Positions 46,264 through 55,798 of a DNA stretch of 64,000 nt are shown here, piece by piece. The notes beneath the pieces are model-generated. The model did no database searches and was not told where the DNA came from. It saw only the letters and a list, made by a program, of their open reading frames with translations. Position 1 is the stretch's first letter, and the number at the start of each line of letters is the position of its first letter. Both the position numbers and the translations under genes were made by a program. The stretch is from contig JADGJG010000032.1 of the NCBI GenBank assembly GCA_027596195.1, positions 1 through 64,000 on the forward strand, given 5' to 3'. The DNA comes from Podochytrium sp. JEL0797. Lineage: Eukaryota; Chytridiomycota; Chytridiomycetes; Chytridiales; Chytriomycetaceae.

Positions 46264-49109
46264 TCAATCCGTTTCCCAACCATCCTCCGAATCCTCCTTT
46301 TCCCAATTCTCACCATTCTCATTTTCCGCCAACGTCCCATCCCTCCGAAGCCCAGCAACAGCCCTGAACTTGATAACAAACCTCGGAACCACCTGATCCG
46401 AGTGAAACAGAATCCATTCACATCCTCTCGGCGAAACGTGACAATCGTACCCGCTCATCAACCCCCCGCCCAAGTCCAGTTCCGTCTTGAACACTTTCCC
46501 CAAAAGAATGTCGCAGAGAATCACGGTGCCTTCCTCCCCTGCTCTAATGGGACGTGTTCTGCCCATGTGGCTGTACGCGAACGTGTAGTCGGAGTAGGGG
46601 CTGAAGTAGAGTCCGGAGCCGAAAAATCCGCTGTCCGTGGCGCCCTTGCGTTCCATCAGGAATCCGCGCTGGCAAATGCTGGTCACGTTGTTGGATTTGG
46701 TCCCATGGAAAGCGGCCGTTACGTCACATCCCAGCTTGGTTCTGTGCTTGTCAAATTTCACCTGCAACGTTGGATTCCGCACCGACTTGATATCAATCAC
46801 GTCGAATATCAACCCTTCATACATGGCTCCAGTAGTGGTATGGAACGTGTTCGTGACTTTGGTCTTGGTCGCGTTATCAGGTTCTTCGAGCCACGCCGTT
46901 TGACCACGATCCAGCGCCACGACTTCGGGTTCGCTCGAGTCCGACAGTTCGGCCAAGATTCCTTTGATGAGAGGCACGTTTCCACCCATGACGCGGTCGT
47001 GTTGGGTTCCTTGGTGGAAGACGATGATGGTCGGGAGGGAGGTGATCTCGAAGCAGTTGAAGGAAGGGCTCTCGTTCTCCATGAAGACGGCAAAGAAGAT
47101 GACGTTGTTATGCGTGGAGGCCTGCGAAATATATGATCAGTTGAAGTTTTCTAAAGTTTCACCAGGAAACTCACAATGTCGTCGTATTTGGGAGAAAAGG
47201 CCTTGCACGGACCACACCACGAAGTCATGAAGCTTGCGACCACAATTGCGTTGGTTTTGGTCTCTTGGTGGATTTGGTCGGCCGCTTTGGCAACTTTGAT
47301 GCGTGATGGGTTGGTTGGTCGCGGGGGCGGTCGTTTGGGAGATGGGGGTCGGATTCCCAGACGTTCAAGCAAAATGCTCAAGTCTTCGTCGGCGGATCTG
47401 TAGTTTGGTTTTGGTGGTCCAGCCTGGGAAGGCATCCCAATGCTGGCTCGAGCACCTTGGAGAGTTCTTGCGAAATTCGCTGCCTGCGAAATAATGTGTA
47501 AACATTCACACGCACACGTGGAGTTAAATAGTGAGGTAAACACACACCAGAGTCTGGATTTCCTCCTTTGGCATGTAACAAACAATCGGCTTGAGCTTTC
47601 CGTTACACGCCCCAACATGCGTAAACGGCTGCATCGCGTATTGAGTGGCTCCTACAATAACAGAAAACGCAGCTTCCACTGGCTTGTAAAACTCGGCCGC
47701 TTGACACTCGGTACAGACCGAAAGAATACACGGCACCGGATCCATTCTTTGCTGAAGAAACGACTGCTTCACGGCCCTCACGGATTCCTCGAGGAACTTG
47801 ACCATGACCATTTGTAAATCCGATTCACCGCAATATGCGCACTGTGCGCGACGACTTTGGGCCCCGCAGTTCGGTTCTGGACACTTCAAGCCGTGGGGAG
47901 ATGGAGTCGCGAGGTGCATTTGGTGTCTCCCACAAGATGGCATATCCACGTGTTGGCAATCGTAGCACAGGAACAATGCGACTTTGAGAAAGGGACGTGG
48001 TGCGATGCTTCGAAATGGTGGTGGGCATGGGAACTCAAGCACGGAATCGCGTGAGGCGAATCCAACCGCAAAGTGGAACGTTCCGGGACGGACTCGGATT
48101 CCCTGCAGTTCTTTTTCGTTGTGCGTGAAGTGAAGAATTTCGCCCTGAAGTCGGGAATCAAAAGAATCAGAAATCATAATCAATACCTCAACATCAACTC
48201 GAAGACGGTCGCCCGCCTTCCATGGCACACCATACCCCACCATACCGGTTCCAGAGCCCGTGAAAAGTTTTCCATCATCACTGTGGAAGCCAATCGCGTT
48301 CTTCCACCACCCCACATGCTGGTTGAAATCCGGGCAGAGGTTGTCACAAATCCCGAGACTGATGGCCCCTTCCGGACCAAGCTTTTGGACCAGAAGCTTG
48401 AAACTAGTTGGCCTTGGTGAGGGGACGGTGAAAGTCTGCGTGGTCTTGAGAATGAGGAAGCCGTCTCTGGTTTGGCCCGCGCGGGTCTTGGCGTCATTCG
48501 TTGAAAACTGGACCACACTTTGCGAAGCATCTGGCAGAAGGCGGAACGTTGGTTGAGGTGGCGGAGCGGTGGTTGGAGTTCCGCCGAGTGGAAGAAACGG
48601 GTTTGTCGCGACCTCGAGTTCAAATTCGGAATTCTCGCTGTCGCAGCAAAGCGCGATGTGGTACGTTCCAGAGGGAATGGGAACACTTGAAAGCTTCATC
48701 TTGTTGTGGACAAACCACAGAACTTGTCCCTATTTTCAAATGCGAAATGAGAATCGACCTCGCCATTGAAAAGGAGTTGTTTATATCAAACCTTGACCAC
48801 AATCGAGACTTCGTCGTCCACATCCCACTGGTTTCCGTATTCCACGCTCCCACCATCCTCAAATAACTTCCCGTCATCGCTGTGATACCCAATGGATCCT
48901 GTCTCCCAACCAACATGACGTGCTTCACGGTGGCTGCCACGGCAAATGCCAAAGCTGAGGGCATCTCCATCTCCCTCATCTCTCAGATGAATAGTGAACG
49001 TGATCGTTTCGCTGGATTGCAGTGGAACCGTAAAGGTGCGCGTGGTTTTGAGTAGGAAGCGACCTTGAACGAGCTGTGTGACCAGCCCATCTGCGATGCT
49101 GACGTTCAT
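46264..49109 (-). CDS. SPRY-SPRY-zinc-thioredoxin-PARP fusion protein
   Basis: Five exons (49109-48792, 48729-48187, 48144-47548, 47483-47175, 47121-46264) join in frame to 874 residues. Residues about 1-145 and 165-330 are two SPRY-like domains, each with an IG[FY]HSDDGKLF core and a final GEILHFTHNEKEL-type strand. Residues 345-485 are Cys/His-rich (CYDCQ, CGRHQMH, CPEPNCG, CAYCG, CTEC), likely zinc-binding. Residues about 540-660 form a thioredoxin fold with WCGPC near 571 and cis-Pro in SLPTIIVF near 619. Residues 690-870 are a PARP-type ADP-ribosyltransferase with His728 (FHGTK), Tyr761 (GSGLYFSP) and Glu824 (CEWILFHSDQ), the intact H-Y-E triad. No signal peptide. A redox- or ligand-gated ADP-ribosylating enzyme is an inference. 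Confidence 0.82.
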
Positions 49110-49387
49110 TGTTGAATTTTTCTGCGATTCACGCGTGTGATTGATGCGCAGCCACTTTCCAACTTGAGTTCAGCCTTTGTTTTGATTGATTTCGAATAAT
49201 TTGCAAGTCCACTTTCGCAGTGTTACTGCGGAGGAGTGACGAGTGGACTATGGATTGATATGAATGATTCATTAGGATGGCAATTTGTGCGAGGTGAATA
49301 AGGGAAGTGCGAGTGGTGTTTTGCACTTTCGCGACCTTTTTAATCACGTGGTGACCCACGGAAAGCTTGGTAATACGGGTTCAAAAA

Positions 49388-49828
49388 ATGACTCAAATGA
49401 AAGTGCTCCTTCTCGTTGACGATGTCCCAGCCAATAACGCTGCCGTTCAGAAGGCCGCTGAAGATGCTGGCGTCAAAGTCCACATTGCGCTCACGACATC
49501 AGAGGTGAGCGAATCTCCTTTCCTGGCTGGCTCTAATAAAACGCATCCCAACCAGGCCATCACGAAACTCGAGGACATTCTTCAGGACATCCAAAATATC
49601 AACCTCCGAATCATTACCGACATGCATCGAGTCGAACAGGGAGTGGAAGTTCCCGACGCCGGTGCAAAGTTGATCCGCGAACTGTCCCGCCTTTGTTGCA
49701 GCTGCCCCGTCCTGCTGTTCTGCGGACCGTATACCAAGAATAAATTTAGCCAGCTTTATCCTGGATTGAAGGCGACGGTCACGACTGACGAAGCAGAAGC
49801 AAAGAACTTTGGAATGTTTGGATATTAA
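49388..49828 (+). CDS. Stand-alone CheY-like receiver-domain protein
   Basis: Two exons (49388-49504, 49556-49828) give 129 residues, exactly one receiver domain. The acidic pair is in LLLVDDVPANNAA, the presumed phospho-acceptor Asp in RIITDMHRVEQG, and the fourth strand is PVLLFCGPYTK. The position of the conserved Thr/Ser is Cys, and the switch Lys is not clearly placed. It has no histidine kinase, HPt or DNA-binding partner domain and no neighbour of that kind. Similar single receivers with a VDD-xPxNN start are common in bacteria, which would fit transfer, but an intron shows it is established in this genome. Role unknown. Confidence 0.75.
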   Translation: MTQMKVLLLVDDVPANNAAVQKAAEDAGVKVHIALTTSEVSESPFLAGSNKTHPNQAITKLEDILQDIQNINLRIITDMHRVEQGVEVPDAGAKLIRELSRLCCSCPVLLFCGPYTKNKFSQLYPGLKATVTTDEAEAKNFGMFGY

Positions 49829-50125
49829 ACAATGCGTGTTCCAATAAGTATTATCGATAAATAAGCTCAGAAGTCAGATTTGAACGCGTTTTCTCTTATT
49901 GGTCTGAGATATGCACTGTGTTTTGATTTGTTTTGATTTGGGCTTGTTTTGATCCCGTGGGGCAGTCCTTCCTCTATTTCGAATCAATGCATTTCCCCGT
50001 GGTGCAGTCAAGAATATTTCGAATCAATTGGTGAGCATCAAGAAAACCAGGGTTGGGTGGACTTTGCTGCGCAGATGAACACAAAACCAGACCCAAGCCA
50101 ACCAAGAAAAAATTAACCCTTATAA

Positions 50126-51454
50126 ATGAATATCCTTCTCCAACGCAACACCAACGGCACAGTTACGGGGAGCACCGCCGTGTTCCTCAGCACCAGAGCC
50201 AATGATCTGCCAGGAACCATCTTCATCACGGGATTGAGGGCGAACGAGATCAACACGGCCAAACACCACATTGAGCAAGTTGCCTCGTTCCGACTGGCGA
50301 CCAACAGCAAAAACTCCGAAAAATTCCACGTTGTTGTTGGTGGTGCTGGTCCCGGCGATCTCGCTGTCTTTGACGTTCCCGATGCCATGTGTCCGCGTCT
50401 CACCATGGCTTCTTCCGTTCCCAATCCTGCCAAGATCCAAATGTGGGTCAGTGTCGATTTCCACAACGGAATCCTCAAGTTTGGCGCTGGAGAACCCAAG
50501 CACTCCAACACGCTGGCTTCCTTTACTCCTCCACCCGGAATGGGACTCTCTCGCTACTCTGCCATCAACATGGAGTTGGTTGACTTCTGCGATGCCAAAG
50601 CCAACCTCAAGACCATGCCCGAGGCTGTCGGGAACGTTGACTGGGCCTCCAAAATCACGGGCATCTCTCAAAACTCGGTGAGAAACTCGGCTCTATTTCC
50701 GCACATGGAACCTCTCGTTTCTCTCGCGACTACGGCCATCAACGGATTCGATTCTACTCTCATTGACCTCATTCGACAAGGCCTGCTTCCCTCGGGTGTC
50801 TTGACGCGAAAAATGGCGTCCGAGAAGCGCGGATATGTTCGCGTTCCTCTCGCGTATTCGTCTGGAAACGCGCCGGGGCAACGTGTGGTGCTTGAGATCT
50901 GGCCTGCAGGAAACCAGAGTTCCGTCCACTGCCACGGTTGGGCCATTGCCGTCATCAAGGTCCTCCACGGCACTGTCACGACGGAAATCTTCGACCCTCT
51001 GTTCCAAGCCAACATGACCCCGGTTGCTACGGAAACTTGCGTCCAAGGGGACGTGACTTGGTTGACGCCGTTCCTTAACCAGACACATCGGCTCAAGAAT
51101 ACTACGTCGGATGTGGCTATCACGATCCAATGTTACCACCATGCTCCGGATTTCGCGCCCCCACTCGACGTGTTTCATTACGACAGTATTGGGGTCATGA
51201 ACGAGTTTGTTCCTGTTGCGGACTTTGACGGTGTCAGTGGGTTGAGAGCGGCTCTTGAAGCGGATCATGTTCCGATGGGTGCTGGGGTGGGGGCTTCTGG
51301 CAATCAGCGTGGAGCACCGCTGGCTGCCACGAGCAGAGGAAACGCGCGTGTTCCTGTGAATGAATCCGTGTGCAAGCGACCGGGTTGCTTTAACCCAAAG
51401 ATGGATGGCAAGAGTTTTTGCAGTGGAGTTTGTGAACGGTCTTTAGTTGAATAA
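50126..51454 (+). CDS. Methyltransf_FA-like plus cysteine-dioxygenase-like cupin protein
   Basis: Single exon, 442 residues. Residues about 15-125 resemble the farnesoic-acid-O-methyltransferase-like beta domain (FHVVVGGAGPGD ... QMWVSVDFHNGILKFGAG). Residues about 230-350 resemble thiol/cysteine dioxygenases: WPAGNQSSVHCHGWAIAV with His268 and His270, and FLNQTHRLKN with His321, the expected three-His iron site. A C-terminal module CKRPGCFNPKMDGKSFCSG carries four cysteines, and the same module recurs as a fragment at 52365-52457. Likely a non-heme iron dioxygenase of unknown thiol substrate. A GTGAGA at 50678 could be a donor, but the frame is open and no intron is needed. Confidence 0.72.
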   Translation: MNILLQRNTNGTVTGSTAVFLSTRANDLPGTIFITGLRANEINTAKHHIEQVASFRLATNSKNSEKFHVVVGGAGPGDLAVFDVPDAMCPRLTMASSVPNPAKIQMWVSVDFHNGILKFGAGEPKHSNTLASFTPPPGMGLSRYSAINMELVDFCDAKANLKTMPEAVGNVDWASKITGISQNSVRNSALFPHMEPLVSLATTAINGFDSTLIDLIRQGLLPSGVLTRKMASEKRGYVRVPLAYSSGNAPGQRVVLEIWPAGNQSSVHCHGWAIAVIKVLHGTVTTEIFDPLFQANMTPVATETCVQGDVTWLTPFLNQTHRLKNTTSDVAITIQCYHHAPDFAPPLDVFHYDSIGVMNEFVPVADFDGVSGLRAALEADHVPMGAGVGASGNQRGAPLAATSRGNARVPVNESVCKRPGCFNPKMDGKSFCSGVCERSLVE

Positions 51455-51470
51455 AATGAAATACCCTCTT

Positions 51471-52208
51471 TTATTGATTGTGGTTTAATTTTAGCAATGA
51501 GCGCTTATCAGGCTTCGAAACAGGCATCAAAAAATCGCGCAACATCAACACCTGATCCTTTGGAAAAATATTGTACACCACAATAACGGCACGATCCAGA
51601 TAATATCTGTTGACGTGGTACAGGCACTGCGTCTTGGTGAACTTCATTCCGACATGTCTGACATAGTCCGCGGCGTGTTGCACCTTGAAAGCAGCGAATT
51701 CGGAAAGAAAACAAGTCAAGCAGAGACGGCGAAGGATCTGCTGGCTGGGATGACGGCCGATAAACATCTCGTTCGTGGTACATTCGCAGCGCTCGCAAAG
51801 GGTTTTGTTGGCGTGTCTTAAAACGGCGCGTCTCCAACGACAGTGGTAATCGCGATTCAGTTTGACCGGCTCTTTGAATGCAATCTTGTGTTGGATCAGG
51901 TATTGGCGCCAGAACGGGTGCGATTTGACAGTTTGGTTGAAATTGGCGCAAACGCCCTTGATGCGGATCAGAGAGTTCGGATGGGTGCACGCGAGGTGGA
52001 GAATCTTTTGCAGAATCTCGGTGGGAAAGCGGGTGAGAAGAGAGTTCTGGTGGGGTCTGGTGAGAACGACGTTGTGAGTGTCCTCTGCGGCGTTCTCGTC
52101 GTCTGACTGTTTTGCTGCCCGTTTCCGATGTTTTGGTTTCGGTGGGATCCATCTGTCCACTGGTTTTGAGGCCCTGGACGATAGATGGCGGGTCGTGGGT
52201 TGGCGCAT
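51471..52208 (-). CDS. F-box-like protein, intact copy
   Basis: Single exon, 245 residues, convergent with the cupin gene only 17 bp away. Residues 57-105 resemble an F-box: LLTRFPTEILQKILHLAC followed by LIRIKGVCANFNQTVKSHPF. This suggests a role as a substrate receptor in SCF ubiquitin ligases. The middle part has a CERCECTTNEMFIGRH segment and CLTCF, so a small zinc site is possible (four Cys, His). The N-terminus is basic (KPKHRKRAAK) and could act as a nuclear signal. No typical Leu-rich or WD repeats follow. A decayed tandem copy lies at 52551-53291. Function beyond the F-box resemblance is unknown. Confidence 0.6.
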   Translation of the reverse strand: MRQPTTRHLSSRASKPVDRWIPPKPKHRKRAAKQSDDENAAEDTHNVVLTRPHQNSLLTRFPTEILQKILHLACTHPNSLIRIKGVCANFNQTVKSHPFWRQYLIQHKIAFKEPVKLNRDYHCRWRRAVLRHANKTLCERCECTTNEMFIGRHPSQQILRRLCLTCFLSEFAAFKVQHAADYVRHVGMKFTKTQCLYHVNRYYLDRAVIVVYNIFPKDQVLMLRDFLMPVSKPDKRSLLKLNHNQ

Positions 52209-52364
52209 TCCCGAGAATCTATTTTTAGATCAAATTGGGTAAGGGGACGGGCGGCGCGTCCAATCCAACGGGACGCGCTTAATACCGAATTTCGTGCACT
52301 TTCCACAGCGGAAACTTTTCAACATGTCCTTGAGATTGTCGCGCAGGGCAACCAACATTCTGTT

Positions 52365-52457
52365 GTGCGCAAGCGTCCGGGGTGCTTCCAACCAAACATG
52401 GATGGCAAGAGCTTCTGCAGTGGAGTTTGCGAAAAGCCTGGAATGAAAAAAAACTGA
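52365..52457 (+). pseudogene. Fragment of the cupin gene 3' end
   Basis: About 90 bp repeat the last codons of the gene at 50126-51454 (KRPGCFQPNMDGKSFCSG, then a stop). The similarity runs on into the 3' UTR, where a 20-bp word (52463-52482) is identical to 51466-51485. The rest of the cupin gene is missing, so it cannot make the enzyme. It marks the left edge of the second unit of a tandem duplication. Confidence 0.8.
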
Positions 52458-52550
52458 ATACTCTCTTTTATTGATTGTGGTTGTTGCACCAAATAGCAAT
52501 ATGTGCTTGTCAAGCTTCCGTTCGAAATAAATATCGCCCAAAACAACACC

Positions 52551-53291
52551 TCACTGCACAAAATCACGCAACATCAACACCTCATCCTTTGGAAATTCGT
52601 AGATGACATAGCGGTAGTAGAAACCTCTCACATGTTTCGTGTTGTGATGCACAAAATGATGCAGATATGTCTTGCTCACGAGTTTCAGGCTCTTCTTCTG
52701 CGTCAGCTTCCTCTTGGCATATTTGACGTATTCCGCAGCGTGTTGCAATTTGAACGCAGATAATTCGGAAACAAAACATTCCCCGCAGAGACGGCGGCGG
52801 AACTCCTGGGAAGGGTGGCGACCGATATAAATCTCGTTGGTCATGAATTCGCAGCGCTCGCAGATGTTTTTCGCGTGTCTCACAACGGCGTGTCTCCAAT
52901 GAAAGTGGTAGTCGCGACTCAGTCTGATGGGATCTTTGAAGGCAGTGTTGTGTTGGACGAGGTATTGGCGCCAGAAGGGGTGCGATTTGGCGGTTTGGTT
53001 GAAAGTGGTGCAGACACCCTTAATGCGGATCAGCGCGTTTGGGTGAGCACACGCGAGTTGGAGAATCTTTTGGAGAATCTCAGTGGGAAAGTTAGCAAGG
53101 AGGCAGCCATGGTGGGGTCAGGTTGGAACGAGTTGAGGCGCCGGTGCGGGTGGTTGAATGTTGTTGTGTTCATCGTCAGCGGTGTTCTCGTTGTGTGACT
53201 CTCCTGCTGCAAGTTGGTGGAATTCTGGTTGCGGCGGGATCCATCTGTCCACTGGTTTTGAGGCGCGGGACGATCGGCGGAGTGGCTGCAT
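52551..53291 (-). pseudogene. F-box-like gene, second copy with in-frame TGA
   Basis: The frame from ATG 53291 (MQPLRRSSRASKPVDRWIPP) to the stop at 52551 is 247 codons long and aligns end to end with the intact copy at 51471-52208. A TGA at 53120-53118 (codon 58) interrupts it just before the F-box (NFPTEILQKILQLAC). No intron that would remove the stop is apparent, and no good ATG follows before MTNEIYIG. The body is otherwise well preserved, including LIRIKGVCTTFNQTAKSHPF and CERCEFMTNE. Probably a recent pseudogene; stop readthrough or a sequencing error are alternatives. Confidence 0.7.
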
Positions 53292-53674
53292 TCCAAAATC
53301 ACTTTTTTTGTCGAGGAGCGATCAATTTTTAGAAGTTTTGAAGGGAAGTTCAGCACTGATCTGACATGGGCATGGCCCATCAGTGACCCGGGCTTCCGAA
53401 AATGCATAATACAGCCTTTTCAGCGACTCCTGAATCTGAGGAATTTGCGGTCTCGTTATTTTTAAGAGAACAAAGCTTCGGCAACCGAACATTTTCACCG
53501 ATTCTACTTATGAAGGGAAAGGGAAAATTCTTAACCCGACACAAAATGGGACGCGTTGAAGACGTATGTGTTCACATATATGCAATTTATTCATCAACAT
53601 CTGAACAATTCAACAACCAATAATAAATGTGAAATAGAGACAAAAAGAGGGTAATGCGAATATCCGCCACCCAC

Positions 53675-54310
53675 TCAGTCGCTCTTGGAGTAAGTCTCGT
53701 ATCCCTTGTTGTAGCTCTTGTGGTGAGGAGCGTAGTTGGATTCCTTGGAGTAGTAGCCGGCGGAGTAGTCGCCGTAGCTCTTGTCGTCACCGTATTCCTT
53801 GGACTCCTCGTGACCGTACTCGACCTTGTACTCGTTGCCGTAGTAGCTGGACTCATCATCACCACGCTTGTAGTAGGTGGGAGCGTACTTGGTCTCGTAT
53901 CCCTTGCCGTAGCTCTCACGGTGAGGAGCATAGTTGTATTCCTTGGAGTAGTAACCGGTGGAGTAGTCAGACTCGCCGTAGCTCTTGTCGTCGCCGTATC
54001 CCTTGTACTCGTTGTCGTAGTAGCTGGTCTCCTCGTCTCCACGCTTGTAGTAGGTGGGAGCATACTCGGTGTCATACCCCTTGTTGTAGCTCTCACGGTG
54101 AGGGACATAGTAAGACTCCTTGTAGTAAGACGCGTCGCCGTCGTAACTCTTGTCGTTACCGTATCCCTTGGAGTATTCAGCCTCGCCGTAGCTCGAGTAC
54201 TCAGGCTCGTGCTTGTATTCGACAGACCCGTAGTCCTCGTTGCCAGCGACAGGCGCGGTCGAGGCGCGAAGAGCGACCAAGGACAAGAGGATGAGAGAGG
54301 GGAGCTGCAT
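53675..54310 (-). CDS. Secreted Tyr-rich repeat protein with Kex2-type sites
   Basis: Single exon, 211 residues. A signal peptide (LPSLILLSLVALRASTA) is followed by about three tandem repeats of 58-68 residues. Each holds YG(D/N)DKSY, YSKE.NYAPH.(K/E)SY and KGYET.YAPTYYKRGD-like segments. Tyr, Ser, Lys, Glu and Gly make up most of the protein; there are no cysteines. The first two repeat ends carry YYKR|GD, a dibasic Kex2-type cleavage site, so the precursor may be cut into related peptides, as in kexin-processed repeat proteins of fungi. Alternatively it is a Tyr-rich wall or adhesive protein. A TATA box lies 69 bp upstream. Confidence 0.8.
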   Translation of the reverse strand: MQLPSLILLSLVALRASTAPVAGNEDYGSVEYKHEPEYSSYGEAEYSKGYGNDKSYDGDASYYKESYYVPHRESYNKGYDTEYAPTYYKRGDEETSYYDNEYKGYGDDKSYGESDYSTGYYSKEYNYAPHRESYGKGYETKYAPTYYKRGDDESSYYGNEYKVEYGHEESKEYGDDKSYGDYSAGYYSKESNYAPHHKSYNKGYETYSKSD

Positions 54311-54378
54311 TTGAGGCTTTTTTGTGTTTGGGAGTTGGGTGTGCGAGGGAGAGAGGAGAGAGGGCGGAATCGAGCCCG

Positions 54379-54386
54379 TTTATATA
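54379..54386 (-). promoter_or_regulatory. TATA box of the Tyr-rich repeat gene
   Basis: TATATAAA on the minus strand, ending 69 bp before the ATG at 54310. The distance and sequence suit a strongly expressed, regulated gene. The rest of the divergent spacer 54311-54898 shows no other element that I can assign. Confidence 0.6.
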
Positions 54387-54898
54387 CGTTTGGGAAGGGG
54401 GTAAGGGGTCTTGGTTGTATTCGAAGGGTCAAAAATCACGAAGTGTGGGGAAAGGGGCTAGCAAGGGGGCCGTTGGCAACTTGGCTTCAGCAAGTTGTCG
54501 ACCACGGATGGGGTGGGCCTCAAGAAAACTAACTTGGTGGACGCTTAATTACTCGTTCGCGAGCTCTCTTGCTTTTATTTTGAATTTTGAATAGAAAAAC
54601 GCAGCATCAAAGAAAAAAACGCCACAGCCTCTTTCTTGGTCGCGGATCGAAAGATTCAAAGCCGCGCGAAAGCACCTTCAACCCAAGCTATATTCTGATG
54701 AAAAGTAAAATTAACCCACATAAGTCCATTTTCCTTCCCTCCCCTCCTTTTTTAGTGCTGAGTGCGAGAAGGTGACTGCGGCGAATTTTCGGCTCAGACT
54801 TGTGTTGAGCGAGGGTCGTTTGTTGCCAGAGTCGGGAAGAAGAAACCAGGCGCATCCTCTCCACAAGTAATATATTTTTGACGGCATGCAAGATCCAA

Positions 54899-55556
54899 AT
54901 GGCGTATACACAGGCCGCTCCGTTGGCATCTTCCTACGAAACAGTATGCGTTTGTTCGCTTCATTTGAATCACGTTTCTGTTTTTGAATTTCAAGATGGA
55001 CGGAGATGGTCAAGCCCAGAGTGGCGTTCCTCTTCCCCGCCTTCCCGAATGCCCCCCCGTAAAAAAAAAGCACACGACCCATTCCACTTTCAAAATGCTC
55101 GACCTCACCGAAACCGACCTCTCCAAGGCCATCACCTCCCAGAAACACGTCCCCGAAATCGACATGTGCCTCCCACAATCCCCTTACGCCAGCGATTCCA
55201 CCGCTCACACCTGTTCAATCCCCAAGTTCACGTTCCCCAAAGTCTCTCGCAAGAAGGACGGATCGTACGTGTACAAGTCGCATGAAGACGGCACGATTAC
55301 ATACCTCGGAACCACGACGCCGCTCTCTGCTTTCGAATCAAGCGGGTGTTACCTCGTGTACCACACTTGGTTCGATCAGACGCTGCAGGACAGGTTGACG
55401 GAGGTGCACGTGTGGCAAGGGACGCAGACCTCTGCGGAGCTCAGAGAAATGGCCGACAAGCAGGCTCATGAGTTGAGTGGGTTTGGAAGCTTTTATACGT
55501 TTGTTGAGAAGGAAGGGTGTGAGTCGGAGCTGTTTAAAGCGTGTTTTGAAGTCTGA
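54899..55556 (+). CDS. Gelsolin-repeat protein (actin-binding type)
   Basis: Two exons (54899-54943, 54996-55556) encode 201 residues. The C-terminal about 100 residues look like one gelsolin-homology domain: CYLVYHTWFDQTLQDRLTEV, then VWQGTQTSAELREMADKQAH and a final GCESELFKACFEV. The mid-region DGSYVYKSHEDGTITYLGTT may be an additional strand set. Full gelsolins have three or six repeats, so this is a short, single-domain member. It should bind actin or calcium if the fold is kept. The upstream exon carries only MAYTQAAPLASSYET. The downstream DUF4336 cluster is on the same strand. Confidence 0.65.
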
Positions 55557-55713
55557 ATTTGATTCTCGAACCGGTGTGAATGGGCAGAAGGATTAAAACG
55601 AAAAAAGGCACTTGCAGCTGCTTCTCCTCTTTGTTTTGATTGATTATGATTTTGCGGAGCAAAATCTGACTCTTGCCGCGTTATCCTCGAGATGACCCAT
55701 GTGCGCAAAACCA

Positions 55714-55720
55714 TATAAAA
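55714..55720 (+). promoter_or_regulatory. Probable TATA box of DUF4336-like gene 1
   Basis: TATAAAA, 79 bp upstream of the ATG at 55799. I see no comparable element at the same distance before the other two copies. Confidence 0.45.
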
Positions 55721-55798
55721 AGCCGACGATCGATTCGGCCAAGCCGCCTAAAGAAAAATCACCGTTCAAACCCTTACCCGCACACCCAACCCACCAAG

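Noticed and set aside
46108..47136. 342-codon plus-strand frame opposite the PARP domain
   Set aside because: The PARP and thioredoxin motifs, catalytic triad and spliced frame are on the minus strand.
53654..54532. Long plus-strand open frame rich in Val, Leu and Ala opposite the Tyr-rich gene
   Set aside because: It is the antisense image of Tyr/Lys/Ser codons in the repeat gene (GTA/GTT/CTC-rich), has no family motif, and the minus-strand gene has a signal peptide, TATA box and regular repeats.
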